Of a stretch of DNA of 64,000 nt, positions 53,538 through 62,986 are shown piece by piece. The notes beneath the pieces were generated by a model that was not told where the DNA came from, did not search any database, and saw only the letters and a list, made by a program, of their open reading frames with translations. The DNA is from Cohnella laeviribosi DSM 21336 (lineage in GTDB: Bacteria > Bacillota > Bacilli > Paenibacillales > Paenibacillaceae), in the NCBI RefSeq assembly GCF_000378425.1, contig NZ_KB899809.1, positions 1 through 64,000 on the forward strand. The letters are read 5' to 3'. The translations under genes and the position numbers were made by a program. The stretch's first letter is position 1. Every line of letters starts with the position of its first letter.

Positions 53538-53568
53538 TTGACTCTCCCCTTACAGGAGGGACTACGAT
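53538..53568 (+). promoter_or_regulatory. MerR-type promoter of the MFS gene
   Basis: TTGACT (53538-53543), a 19-base spacer with the dyad CTCCCCTTACAGGAGGG and TACGAT (53563-53568) lie just upstream of the MFS gene at 53604. The geometry and dyad match the divergent regulator promoter. Confidence 0.78.
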
Positions 53569-53603
53569 GAGTCCGAACTAAATTTGGGGAGGAATCCAAA
53601 TCG

Positions 53604-54524
53604 ATGCCGCGTTTCATTCTGCTGCTCAAAAACCGCTTCGTGTACACGATCCTGCTTTCCAATTTGTTTTCGCAATTGGGAATATGGATTCGCAATTTTG
53701 CCGTTCTCTTGTACGTGATGGAAAAGTCAAATGCCGACGCGTTTGCCGTTTCCATGATTTCCGTTGCCGAGTATGCTCCTATTTTTGTTCTTTCTTTCAT
53801 CGGCGGCGTGTTCGCGGACCGATGGCGTCCAAAAAGAACGATCGTTTGGTGTGAATGCTTAAGCACATTTTCGGTTTTTATCGTTTTTCTCCTGCTTGAT
53901 GCCGGTTCGTGGACGGCCGTTTTTTTCGCAACCTTGAGTTCCTCGATTTTTTCGCAGTTTGCTCAGCCTTCCGGAATGAAGCTGTTTAAGATCCATGTTT
54001 CGGATGAAGATGCTCCGATCTGCATGTCTGTTTTGCAAACCCTTTTTTCCATCTTTATGCTTGCAGGCCCGGTGCTCGGAACGTTTGTTTATCGGCAGTT
54101 CGGAATTGAACTCGCGATATTATGGACCGGCGCCTCTTTTCTGTTATCCGCTCTTGCCATGCTTTTTCTGCCGGCCGATCGGCAGCAAGTTTCGGACAAG
54201 ACGCAGGATCAAACCTCATTGCTTCACGAAATGGCAGAGGGCATTCGTTATGTCATGGCGGGATTGGTCGTCAATGGCTGCGGCATCCTGATCGCCGGCT
54301 TTTCCACCAACCTGTGGCTGTTGATGCCTGTTCAATTTATCATTGCGCTTCTTCAGCCAGCCATTTTTATCGGAAACCATGCATTGGTCATGAAACATAC
54401 CGAACAGGAATATGTCGGCCGGGTTACAGGGATTCGCACCCCGGTTATGACGGGAGCCATGCTCTTGGCGATGAGTTCGGCCGGTGTGTTAAAAAATATT
54501 CTTTCACTTCTTTATCGAAGATAA
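53604..54524 (+). pseudogene. shortened MFS efflux transporter (probably defective)
   Basis: The 306-residue frame starts normally (MPRFILLLKNRFVYTILLSNLFSQLGIWIRNFAVLLYVM; GGVFADRWRPKRTIVW). A jump near residue 215 (GIRYVMA directly to GLVVNGCGILIAGFS) loses about 90 residues, and the end is also short. Intact relatives are about 400 aa with 10-12 spans. It probably lost function through an in-frame deletion, although its promoter under MerR control is intact. Confidence 0.7.
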
Positions 54525-54528
54525 AGTA

Positions 54529-54555
54529 AAAAACGCAGCCTTCATCGGGCTGCGT
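54529..54555 (-). terminator. terminator of the ABC sugar-transport genes
   Basis: ACGCAGCC / GGGCTGCGT with a short loop is followed on the minus strand by TTTTTTAC. It lies between the convergent MFS gene and the permease gene. Confidence 0.85.
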
Positions 54556-54598
54556 CACTTTGGAAATCTGAAAATAAAAAGGTCTTTGGCAAACGGAC

Positions 54599-55426
54599 TT
54601 ATTCACCTTTCAAACCGGAAAGGGTTACGCCCCGAACAAACAAGTCTTGCGCCAGCAAGAACAAAATGATGATTGGAGCGATACTGATCGTGGTACCGGC
54701 CATCAATACCGGCCAATCCGTTGAGTAAAGACCTTGCATGGTTGCCAAACCGAGGGTCAAAGTCATTTTTTCTGTCGTATTCAGAAAAATAAGCGGATTA
54801 TAAAAATCGTTCCACACCCCTATGCATATGAAGATGCCGAGCGTCGCCATCGCGGGTTTGGAAAGCGGAACAAATATTCGCCAATAAATGCCGAACGGAT
54901 TGCATCCGTCGATTTTTGCCGCTTCTTCAAGCGCAGCGGGGATCGTTAAGAAGAATTGTCTCATCAGGAAGGTTCCAAATGCCGAAACCATGCCGGGCAA
55001 TATCAGCGACCAATGTGTGTCGATCAACCCATAAGTTCTCATCATGAAAAAGTTCGGGATAATCGTCACTTGGGCAGGAATGATAATGGTGGCTAAATAC
55101 AACGCAAATAAGGAATCGCGGGCTCTAAACCGAAGACGCGCAAACACGTATCCGGCCATCGAACTGGTCACTAGTTGACAAACCACAGTGATCGCCGTAA
55201 TTTTTAGCGTATTAAGAAAAAATTGAAAGAACGGATAGCGATCCGATACTTTCAAATAGTTCGTCCAAAGGATTTTCTCACCGAATAATTTAGGAGGGAA
55301 AGTAAAGACTTCATGAATGGCTTTTAAAGAAGTGGAAACCGTCCAAATAAACGGGAATAGCATGATTGCCGATCCAATGATTAAGACCATATGGGAAGCG
55401 ACCCTGAACCCGACATGCTGTTTCAC
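54599..55426 (-). CDS. carbohydrate ABC transporter permease (MalG-type)
   Basis: The 275-aa permease has six predicted spans and the cytoplasmic EAA loop EEAAKIDGCNPFGIYWRIFVPLSKPA. It is the distal gene of the minus-strand transporter operon (binding protein, MalF-type, MalG-type). It probably imports an oligosaccharide such as arabino-oligosaccharides, inferred from the neighbouring GH127 enzyme. No ATPase gene is adjacent; a shared MsmX-type ATPase is likely. Confidence 0.92.
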   Translation of the reverse strand: MKQHVGFRVASHMVLIIGSAIMLFPFIWTVSTSLKAIHEVFTFPPKLFGEKILWTNYLKVSDRYPFFQFFLNTLKITAITVVCQLVTSSMAGYVFARLRFRARDSLFALYLATIIIPAQVTIIPNFFMMRTYGLIDTHWSLILPGMVSAFGTFLMRQFFLTIPAALEEAAKIDGCNPFGIYWRIFVPLSKPAMATLGIFICIGVWNDFYNPLIFLNTTEKMTLTLGLATMQGLYSTDWPVLMAGTTISIAPIIILFLLAQDLFVRGVTLSGLKGE

Positions 55427-55439
55427 TGAATTGACCTCC

Positions 55440-56315
55440 CTAATACATACTCCATTTTTTCTGACGGGCGAACTGAATCAAGGTAACGATTAATACCAGG
55501 AAGAATAAAATATATGCCATAGCGCTAGCATATCCTATGTCAAGATATTGGAATGCGGTCTGATAGATGTAGTGTACGAGTACAGAAGTTGCTCTTGCCG
55601 GTCCGCCTTGTGTCATCAGATAAACGGCATCGAATACTTGGAACGATCCGATAATGGACGTTACCGTAACGAAGAATGTCGTCGGTGACAGCAACGGGAC
55701 CGTAATATGCCAAAATTTCGTATACCATTTAGCCCCGTCAATATCGGCTGCTTCATAATAACTTTCCGATATTCCTTGCAAACCGGCTAAAAAAATCAAC
55801 ATATTGTAACCGAGATTCTTCCAAACACTGGTCAAGATGATCGCCGGCATCGCCCAAACCGAACTTGTTAGCCAGGACGGTCCGTCGATGCCAAACCAGC
55901 TTAGAAAATAATTTAACAAACCAAAATCGGGATTATATATCCACTGCCAAATCACGGCAACCGCTACGAAAGAAGAGATGACCGGCATGAAGAACGCGGC
56001 CCGATAAAATCGCATGAATTTCAGCTTCTGGTTTAAAAAAACGGCCAATAACAAGGACATCATAATACCGAGAGGAACGCTTACCACACTGTAATACAGG
56101 GTATTCCACAAAACCTTACGAAAAATATCATCCTGAAACAAGGTCTTATAATTAGCTAATCCTACCCATTTCATATCGCCGGCCATATCCCAATCCGTAA
56201 AACTGATGTAGAAAGTACCCAGAACCGGGAACATAATAAAAATAAAAAAACCTAATAAGTTGGGGAGCAGCAAAAGGAATGCCCAGGTTCCATCTTTGTG
56301 TAATAACCGCTTCAT
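55440..56315 (-). CDS. carbohydrate ABC transporter permease (MalF/UgpA-type)
   Basis: This permease of about 291 aa has six predicted spans and an EAA loop (YYEAADIDGAKWYTKFWHITVPLLSPTTFF). ATG 56315 with GAGGTG upstream is preferred over the longer frame to 56405. It lies 13 bases before the MalG-type gene and after the binding-protein gene, from which a hairpin separates it. Confidence 0.91.
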   Translation of the reverse strand: MKRLLHKDGTWAFLLLLPNLLGFFIFIMFPVLGTFYISFTDWDMAGDMKWVGLANYKTLFQDDIFRKVLWNTLYYSVVSVPLGIMMSLLLAVFLNQKLKFMRFYRAAFFMPVISSFVAVAVIWQWIYNPDFGLLNYFLSWFGIDGPSWLTSSVWAMPAIILTSVWKNLGYNMLIFLAGLQGISESYYEAADIDGAKWYTKFWHITVPLLSPTTFFVTVTSIIGSFQVFDAVYLMTQGGPARATSVLVHYIYQTAFQYLDIGYASAMAYILFFLVLIVTLIQFARQKKWSMY

Positions 56316-56334
56316 GTCATCACCTCGGAGATAC

Positions 56335-56358
56335 AGCCCCCGGGATACCCAGGGGCCC
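56335..56358. other. hairpin between binding-protein and permease genes
   Basis: GCCCC / GGGGC-type pairing around GGGATACCC forms a strong stem. On the plus strand it is followed by a long T-run, and on the minus strand by TGTATC. In the minus-strand transcript it may stabilise the binding-protein part or attenuate the permease genes. Confidence 0.5.
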
Positions 56359-56379
56359 GTTTTTTTTTTCATTGCAACG

Positions 56380-57744
56380 TTATTTCTGTTCCGCCAACAC
56401 TTCATTTGTCATCTTTTCGATATTTTGCACGGTCGTCTTTACATCCTGGTTGATCAGGAAGTACTTATCGAGTTCCGCAGTCGTGTTCTCGTTGATTTTT
56501 TGCGCCCCTGCACCAAGCGTAGCGTAGGGGTACACTTTTGCGTTCATAAAGTAAGGTACCAAATCTTTGAAGCCTTCCGGATGAACACCTTCGGTCAGCC
56601 ATTTATTAATGCCCTCTTCGCTGTAGAGTGAAACTCGGTTCGGCATCCAAAGCCCGGCTTTAACGTTCTGCAATTGATAGTCCTCGGAAGACAGGAATTT
56701 GATCAGTTTCCACGCTTCATCCGGATGCTTCGTATGAGCCGACGCTACATGCAAATGCGCTTGACCATGCGTGACGGCCTCTTTAAATTTCGGCAAGACA
56801 GCGACCCCGACGGGGAACTTCAAATTGGACAGTTCTTGCAACGCCCAAGAACCGTCGATCAACATCGCGATTTTTCCCGTTTGGAGCATCTGAGCCGGAC
56901 TCATGCCGGCATTGGACAGCAATTTCGCTTCCGGGCTGACTCCTTCCTTCACACGTAAATCTTTGATCGCTTCCAACACTTCAATTACTTCCGGCGTATT
57001 GATTGCGGATTTCGTTCCGTCTTCGTTGAACCAATTTCCACCATTAGACATGACCAAAGCCAATGTCATGTAGTAGTTCTCGGCACCATACACACCATGT
57101 TGAATGACTTTATCTCCGTCTTTTATCGTCAGCTTTTTCGCCGCATCGACAAATTCCTGCCAAGTCCATGCTTGATTCGGATCGCTTGGCGGGTAGGCAA
57201 GATTGGCTTTATCGAACAATTCTTTGTTATAAAAGAGTACAGGCGATACCGTGCAGGATTCGATGCCGTAGAACTTTCCATCCACCTGGCTGATTTCCAC
57301 TGCGGACGGAATCATATCATCCATACTGAAATCCGATTCGACATAGGAGGTAATATCCAATAGTTGATTGCGTTTCACGAAGTCGCGATAGTAATCGCTC
57401 TGCAGGAAGAAGACGTCCGGCGCTTCATTGGCCGTAAGCAGCGTCTGCATCTTCGTTACATAGTTCGTACCGTTTGGCAGGGTCGTGTATTCGACTTTGA
57501 TGTTTGGATTTTGCTGCATGAACAATTCGAGGCCCTTCTTCACGCTTTCTGTTTCAAGAGGGCTAACTTCCCAACCCATGAATTTGAGCGTCACCTGTTC
57601 GCCAGAACTGCTGTCTGAGGCGGGATTGTTTGAAGAGCTTGACGTCCCCGAATGGCTTGCGTTGTTGTTTCCCGAACAGGCGGAAACAAGCAGCATCAAG
57701 ACAAGCCATACCGCAACAGCGCCTTGCCAAGTCTTTCTTTTCAT
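56380..57744 (-). CDS. sugar ABC transporter substrate-binding lipoprotein
   Basis: The 454-aa protein has a lipobox (LVSACSGN), a Ser/Asn-rich linker and a family 1 solute-binding fold (KFMGWEVSPLETESVKKGLELF; EDGTKSAINTPEVIEVLEAIKDL; HPDEAWKLIKFLSSEDY). It binds a carbohydrate and passes it to the permeases. A possible cre site overlaps its leader. It is related to the anchored protein at 57889-59280. Confidence 0.92.
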   Translation of the reverse strand: MKRKTWQGAVAVWLVLMLLVSACSGNNNASHSGTSSSSNNPASDSSSGEQVTLKFMGWEVSPLETESVKKGLELFMQQNPNIKVEYTTLPNGTNYVTKMQTLLTANEAPDVFFLQSDYYRDFVKRNQLLDITSYVESDFSMDDMIPSAVEISQVDGKFYGIESCTVSPVLFYNKELFDKANLAYPPSDPNQAWTWQEFVDAAKKLTIKDGDKVIQHGVYGAENYYMTLALVMSNGGNWFNEDGTKSAINTPEVIEVLEAIKDLRVKEGVSPEAKLLSNAGMSPAQMLQTGKIAMLIDGSWALQELSNLKFPVGVAVLPKFKEAVTHGQAHLHVASAHTKHPDEAWKLIKFLSSEDYQLQNVKAGLWMPNRVSLYSEEGINKWLTEGVHPEGFKDLVPYFMNAKVYPYATLGAGAQKINENTTAELDKYFLINQDVKTTVQNIEKMTNEVLAEQK

Positions 57745-57765
57745 GTTTTAAACCTCCCTCAAGTA

Positions 57766-57782
57766 ATCGAAGCGCTTTCAAC
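57766..57782 (-). promoter_or_regulatory. possible cre (CcpA) site
   Basis: On the minus strand TTGAAAGCGCTTCGAT has the central GAAAGCGCTT of the cre consensus but two mismatches in the right arm. It lies 22 bases before the binding-protein gene, where it would allow catabolite repression of the sugar system. Confidence 0.45.
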
Positions 57783-57851
57783 TTCGATATCTAATATACC
57801 TTCAAGAAACGGCCGAAAAATTGTAACAAATTTTGATCCTTGTAGATTTTT

Positions 57852-57884
57852 TAAAAAAAAGAAAACGGAGTAAACCCGTCTCCG
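57852..57884 (-). terminator. terminator after the anchored binding protein gene
   Basis: CGGAG / CTCCG with a nine-base loop is followed on the minus strand by TTTTCTTTTTTTT. It separates the regulatory operon from the ABC genes. Confidence 0.8.
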
Positions 57885-57888
57885 CTTC

Positions 57889-59280
57889 CTATGTTCCGTC
57901 AGTCCTATTTTGTTCGAATACCGGTTTCAATCGATCCGAGATTTCGTCCAGAGCCTCACTGGCCGTTTTGTCTCCAAGCCAAACCGGATATAAACCTTTG
58001 GTGACCGTCGGGTACACCTCGGCTTGATTTTTCAGGTAATAACCGACGCCGGGCACGCCATTTTCGATCAGTTGCCTCATCATCGCATTTTTGAAGCCCG
58101 GAGGATGCGCGCGGGGATTGGAATCCACCCATCTGGCGATCAGTTCGGGATCGGTATACCATTTTTTTAGCACCGGCATCCATAAACCATCCGAGTATAA
58201 TTCAAGCGCCTTTTCCGGATCGGTCAGCCACTTGAACAAAAGCCAAGCCTCGTCCGGGTGTTTGGAGGATTTAAAAATGACCGTTGCTCCCGCTAAACTA
58301 ACCGTTATGCTCTTTTTCAGTTTAGGCAGAACACCGATATCAAAATCAACGCTTGCTCTTCCAAGATCAAGATTGATCCACTGCCCGTCAATGATCATAG
58401 CGGCCAACCCGGACTGCAAGGCAACACTCAACGCAGGCATCGATTTCGAATCAAATGGAGAAGGGGCTACATGGTGCACATTCATCAGATCGGCCAATTT
58501 CTGAATGGCTTCCGCCGACTCCGGACTATTCAGTATGAAACGGTTCCCGTCCGGCGTGACCCAGTCGCCGCCGTTGCTGAATATAAAATTATTTAAAGGC
58601 TCCGACCAGGTTTCGAACATAACGCCGTATTGAACGATGTTGTTCCTGTCGAATTGCGGATGATGCGCGTTGCGTCCATTTCGATCCAGGGTCAGCGTCT
58701 TGGCCGCTGCCACAAACTGCTCCCAAGTCCATGCTTCCTCGCTCCTGGATGGCGGGGCCGGAACGCCGGCTTTATCCAACAAGTCCCTCCGGTAAAACAA
58801 ACCAAAACATTCGCCCGCCGTGCTCATTCCCCATGCAAAATTCGGGTCTCGCCCGTACCAGATGTAGTCCAAGAAATCTTCCTTCTTGACAGTCGGGTCT
58901 TTTTCTAAAAATTCATATATATTATGAAGCTTATCTTGCTTATCAAATTGCTCTCCCAAATCGGTTGTCATGTACGCGATATCCGGCTCCTCGTTCAACA
59001 CGGACATCGCCTTCAGCTTGGTGTTGTAATCCAAATTAGGAAGCTGAACGCTTTCAACCGTGATCCACGGATACATTTGCATGAATTTATCTAAAGTACT
59101 CTCAATCGCTTTTTTCTCTTCGAGCGATCCCCAATATGTAAATCTTAACGAAACGCGATTTCGCTGTTCTGTCATTGCCGGATTGGCATGTTCATCCCGT
59201 TTTCCCCAAAAAAAGAGAACCCCTACGAAGAGGCCAATGACCAGGATACCCGCTAACAACAGTACGTACCTGTTCTTCAT
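57889..59280 (-). CDS. membrane-anchored solute-binding-like protein
   Basis: The 463-aa protein begins with one uncleaved-type span (VLLLAGILVIGLFVGVLFFWG) and no lipobox Cys. A family 1 sugar-binding fold follows (FTYWGSLEEKKAIESTLDKFM; SSKHPDEAWLLFKWLTDPEKAL). Its start overlaps the kinase stop (ATGA). Binding proteins genetically coupled to YesM-type kinases are often accessory sensors; here it probably presents the sugar to the kinase rather than to the permease. Confidence 0.85.
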   Translation of the reverse strand: MKNRYVLLLAGILVIGLFVGVLFFWGKRDEHANPAMTEQRNRVSLRFTYWGSLEEKKAIESTLDKFMQMYPWITVESVQLPNLDYNTKLKAMSVLNEEPDIAYMTTDLGEQFDKQDKLHNIYEFLEKDPTVKKEDFLDYIWYGRDPNFAWGMSTAGECFGLFYRRDLLDKAGVPAPPSRSEEAWTWEQFVAAAKTLTLDRNGRNAHHPQFDRNNIVQYGVMFETWSEPLNNFIFSNGGDWVTPDGNRFILNSPESAEAIQKLADLMNVHHVAPSPFDSKSMPALSVALQSGLAAMIIDGQWINLDLGRASVDFDIGVLPKLKKSITVSLAGATVIFKSSKHPDEAWLLFKWLTDPEKALELYSDGLWMPVLKKWYTDPELIARWVDSNPRAHPPGFKNAMMRQLIENGVPGVGYYLKNQAEVYPTVTKGLYPVWLGDKTASEALDEISDRLKPVFEQNRTDGT

Positions 59281-61130
59281 CCCGCTTCCTCCCTTTTAAC
59301 AATTTCCAGAGGCATTCGAACGGTGACAGTGGTTCCCTCGCCGGGTGCGGATTGAACGGTTACGCCGTAATTTTCGCCGTAGATGGCTTGAATTCGCCGG
59401 TACACATTGTTTAGGCCCACACTGCCCCCGTTCTGGTTCATCAGCCGTTCGACCTGATCGCGGGTCATCCCCTTCCCATTATCCTGTACAATAAAAACAC
59501 GGACATGATGTTCGATATAACACTTTATGGTTAGCTTCCCCTTCCTGTCTAAGCGTTCGAATCCGTGAATAAGCGCATTCTCGATAATAGGCTGCAAGAA
59601 AAATTTCGGGACCGTCGTTTGCAAAAGAACGGGATCTACATCGAACTCAATCGTGAATTTTCCTTCAAACCGCTTGGTCATGATCGAAATATAGCTCTTT
59701 AGGTAAGTAAAATCCTCTTCAAATGTAACAAGGTTGTCTTTCTTGACGATATATTTCATCATGTACGACAAACCTGTAATCAGCTCGCTAATCTCGTCCT
59801 CTCCCTTTTCCAGGGAAATCAGACTGATTAAATTCAAAGTATTGTGCATAAAGTGAGGATCCAATTGCAAATTCAGCGATTTGATTTCCGCTTCTTTCTC
59901 GCGGATTTTGATGCCATAGTTCTCTTCGATCAATTTCTGGATTTTATCGTTCATGTCGTTGAACTTACGCATCAGCACTCTGAATTCAAAGCTACCGTGC
60001 TCTTTGAATTTGACTTGAAATTTCCCTTCCCCCGTAATCAAAATCGCCCGAATCATCGTCCGAATCGGATGCGTGATAATGCCGGACAAATAGGAAGATA
60101 AGCCAATAAAAAGCAGCGTTAATACCCCCGCCGATATCAGCATATTGCGTATATAAGTGCTGATGATCGGATCTAGCAGCTCGTTCGGCGGTATAACGGC
60201 AATCGTGTACCATCCGGTAATGGAGGATTGGTCGAAACTAACGACCCTCTGTTTTCCTTCAATCTCCAGCATGTCAACGCCTGTTTTCTCCGTCACAACT
60301 TTGCGCAGATCAGGCCAGCCCACTCGCTCGGTCAGCCATTGTTGGTCCCGGTGCGAAATTACCCTTCCGGAATCGTCGATTACGAAATAAAAGCTTCCTT
60401 CCGTAGGCAAGCTTCCTGTAAAGACATTTGTAAATAATGATTCTTTAAAATTGACAATCAAGACCGGATTTTCTACTGACGAATTGAAGGCCGATTCGTT
60501 TCTGGGAAAAGGAATATTGATTTTGCAAACGGCGGATAACAAGTATTTATAATCGATCTCAGTGTTCCTTAAGTAATCGACATTAAACATCTCCGAGAAA
60601 TTATAAGTCGGGATCCATACGATACGTCCGTCCCCGGCGTAAGCAGCATCGAACAATGCGCTTTCCCGAAAAGCGCCTTTCGGGATGAAGTTTTTTCCAT
60701 GTTCACTGTTGGAAGAAGAATCCTGCCCGAATGTGAAATAGGTAGTGGCCAATTGAACCGAATAGATGTCTTGAGACTGAGCGAAATATTTATTTAGAAT
60801 CTTGGTGATCCTTAAATCCGCATCCAAAATCTGCTCTCGGTTCCCGGGATCGATGCCGGCGAAAATCGTCTTGAAATCGGGATCCTCCGCAAACGCGATG
60901 ATCATCTCCCTGACCCTGGAGAGTTTCGAATCGATGATCTCATTATTTTTCCTGACGATCGTATATGCGTCTTTTTTCGCCATGTCCATGATCGTATCTT
61001 TTCCGAGATTATAGTAACTCACGCTGAATAGAACGATAGGAACCGTGATTAAAATGATATAACTTATGATCAGCTTGGTTTGCAAACGGCTATTCCGAAT
61101 CGCATTTATGAGCGAAGCTAGCATATTCAT
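59277..61130 (-). CDS. YesM-type sensor histidine kinase
   Basis: The 617-aa kinase has a first span (LIISYILITVPIVLFSVSYY), an extracytoplasmic dCache-like sensor (about 35-290), a second span (MLISAGVLTLLFIGLSSYL) and a HAMP region. The His_kinase domain has the phospho-His in LQLDPHFMHNTLNLI. The ATPase region contains QPIIENALIHGF (N box) and DNGKGM (G box). It overlaps the regulator gene upstream and the anchored binding protein downstream by four bases each, forming a signalling operon. Confidence 0.92.
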   Translation of the reverse strand: MNMLASLINAIRNSRLQTKLIISYIILITVPIVLFSVSYYNLGKDTIMDMAKKDAYTIVRKNNEIIDSKLSRVREMIIAFAEDPDFKTIFAGIDPGNREQILDADLRITKILNKYFAQSQDIYSVQLATTYFTFGQDSSSNSEHGKNFIPKGAFRESALFDAAYAGDGRIVWIPTYNFSEMFNVDYLRNTEIDYKYLLSAVCKINIPFPRNESAFNSSVENPVLIVNFKESLFTNVFTGSLPTEGSFYFVIDDSGRVISHRDQQWLTERVGWPDLRKVVTEKTGVDMLEIEGKQRVVSFDQSSITGWYTIAVIPPNELLDPIISTYIRNMLISAGVLTLLFIGLSSYLSGIITHPIRTMIRAILITGEGKFQVKFKEHGSFEFRVLMRKFNDMNDKIQKLIEENYGIKIREKEAEIKSLNLQLDPHFMHNTLNLISLISLEKGEDEISELITGLSYMMKYIVKKDNLVTFEEDFTYLKSYISIMTKRFEGKFTIEFDVDPVLLQTTVPKFFLQPIIENALIHGFERLDRKGKLTIKCYIEHHVRVFIVQDNGKGMTRDQVERLMNQNGGSVGLNNVYRRIQAIYGENYGVTVQSAPGEGTTVTVRMPLEIVKREEAG

Positions 61131-62695
61131 CCTGTCTTCACGCTTCCCGACGATTGCCTGAACGTATTCGGGGTTATGCCCGTTTCCCGTTTGAATACTT
61201 TGTTAAAGTATGCAGCGTCATGAAATCCTACCTTGAGCGCAATATCGGAAATTTTGTCGTCGGTTTCGAGCAGCAGCCGCTTGGCTTTCGAGATTCGCAA
61301 ACGAATCAAGAATTCGGAAAAACCGATGCCCATATGAGTTTTAAAAAAATTACTGCAATAGGACGGGCTAAGACGCAATTGCCGTGCCATAGAATCCAGC
61401 GAAATATCGTCCATGTAGTGCTGTTCCAGATACTCGATACAATGTCTGACAAGAGCGGCATTTTTGTTGTTCTGCAATTCCAGAACCGCATCGGACCACT
61501 TCAAGAGAAACTCCTTTACCGCATATTGGACGGATTGAATGTCTTCGCAAGAAGCGATTCTCGTCTTCATCTTCTGCTCGTCATCGGATAAGGCCGATTC
61601 GGACAGTATGCCTTTTAATTGCATGCCGATTCGCATGACAAAGTGGATCAAATCCGTCTTTAAGACATCCGGGTCGGGAAACGGCGCTTTGGAAACCTGT
61701 TTGAACATCGACATGACCGTTTCGGATACCAGTCTCCAGTCAGAAGCGCGAATCGCTCGCAAGAGAATCTCTTCTTTTCCTATGAGTAAAGACGAAGTGC
61801 TTTGGACAAAAGGACTTGTCATTTGAAAAGGAATAAGGGAGTTCGAAAAATAATAGAATCTATGCCGCAATGCGATCTTCGCTTGGCCATACGCCTGTTG
61901 AATATTTGAAACAGAGAGTGCCATCTGGTCACTAATTCCAACCGCGAGCCGAAACGTAAATTTGTCTTCGATTTTCTCTAGGAAAAGCTGAAGGCCTTTA
62001 TTCATATGGGTCAAATGAATTCCTGTTAGAGGAGAACGCAATCCAACCAAGGCTACCCATTCACGGGAGGGTGTCTTGATTATAAAAATCACTTTCGCTT
62101 CAAGTCCTCTAAGCTGCTCATCCAATTCCCGTCTCAAAACATCATTGACCTGCACGGAACATTCGGGTGTACGATCAGAACCGAAAGCGAGCACAATGCC
62201 AAAGCCTTGTTCCTGCAAGATTTGGCCGATATCGGTTTCCATCTGGTTGGTTAATTGTCCCGAAAGCAGCATCTGAAACAGGTGATCCCGATAGACGGAA
62301 GATTTTAAACGCAGGTCTGCTTCTTTAGCCAGCGCATTCTCGATTAGACCCAGAATATGCTTGATCTCTTGAAGGCCAATCGGTTTTACCAGATAATCAA
62401 GAACGCCATGGCGCAAGGCATCTCGTGCATACTGAAATTCGCCGTAACCTGTCAGTAAAACCATCTTAATGTGCGGCATCCGCTCGGCGATTCGCTTTAC
62501 AAGTTCGATCCCATCCATTCCCGGCATTCGAATATCTGTAATCACCGCATCGATGTCCACTGACTCGAGGACATTCCATGCGGACTTCCCGTCGAATGCT
62601 TCATAAACCACGTAATTCTCCCGAAATCTCTTAATCACGCCGGCGAGAGAATGTACTTGCCGAGGTTCGTCGTCAATAATCAGCAGAGATACCAT
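61127..62695 (-). CDS. YesN-type AraC-family response regulator
   Basis: The product of about 522 aa has a receiver domain (LLIIDDEPRQ; phospho-Asp in DAVITDIRMPGMDGIE; KPIG) and a middle linker. The C-terminal AraC DNA-binding domain has two HTH units (YMDDISLDSMARQLRLSPSYCSNFFKTHMG; KISDIALKVGFHDAAYFNKVFKRETGITPNTFR). ATG 62695 is favoured; a TTG at 62713 is possible. It heads the regulator-kinase-binding protein operon and probably activates the ABC genes and GH127 gene. Confidence 0.92.
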   Translation of the reverse strand: MVSLLIIDDEPRQVHSLAGVIKRFRENYVVYEAFDGKSAWNVLESVDIDAVITDIRMPGMDGIELVKRIAERMPHIKMVLLTGYGEFQYARDALRHGVLDYLVKPIGLQEIKHILGLIENALAKEADLRLKSSVYRDHLFQMLLSGQLTNQMETDIGQILQEQGFGIVLAFGSDRTPECSVQVNDVLRRELDEQLRGLEAKVIFIIKTPSREWVALVGLRSPLTGIHLTHMNKGLQLFLEKIEDKFTFRLAVGISDQMALSVSNIQQAYGQAKIALRHRFYYFSNSLIPFQMTSPFVQSTSSLLIGKEEILLRAIRASDWRLVSETVMSMFKQVSKAPFPDPDVLKTDLIHFVMRIGMQLKGILSESALSDDEQKMKTRIASCEDIQSVQYAVKEFLLKWSDAVLELQNNKNAALVRHCIEYLEQHYMDDISLDSMARQLRLSPSYCSNFFKTHMGIGFSEFLIRLRISKAKRLLLETDDKISDIALKVGFHDAAYFNKVFKRETGITPNTFRQSSGSVKTG

Positions 62696-62950
62696 GAGCT
62701 TCACTTCTCCCAAATGAGTATGCTTTACAGAATGTAATCGCTTCCGATTTGCGAGGAGAACGTGCCTTGCTCGCTTGATTTATGATTATACAGGATTTTT
62801 ACGGAATCCGGTTTCATCGTTGAATCCAAACACCCGTCTGATAAAGCGGTTTCAAAAACCAATGTAGCACCTTTTCGATATACGGGGATTGAAGAATATT
62901 TTAAATCTTGTACTATTTTTTGCCCCCTTCCATTCTGTTTAAAAAGTAAA

Positions 62951-62974
62951 GCCTTCTTCACATTCGAAGAAGGC
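62951..62974 (-). terminator. terminator of the GH127 gene
   Basis: GCCTTCTTC / GAAGAAGGC with a six-base loop is followed on the minus strand by TTTACTTTTT. The remaining sequence down to 62700 is leader for the YesN gene, with a TATAAT on the minus strand (62785-62790). Confidence 0.85.
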
Positions 62975-62986
62975 TGTAAATTCAGA

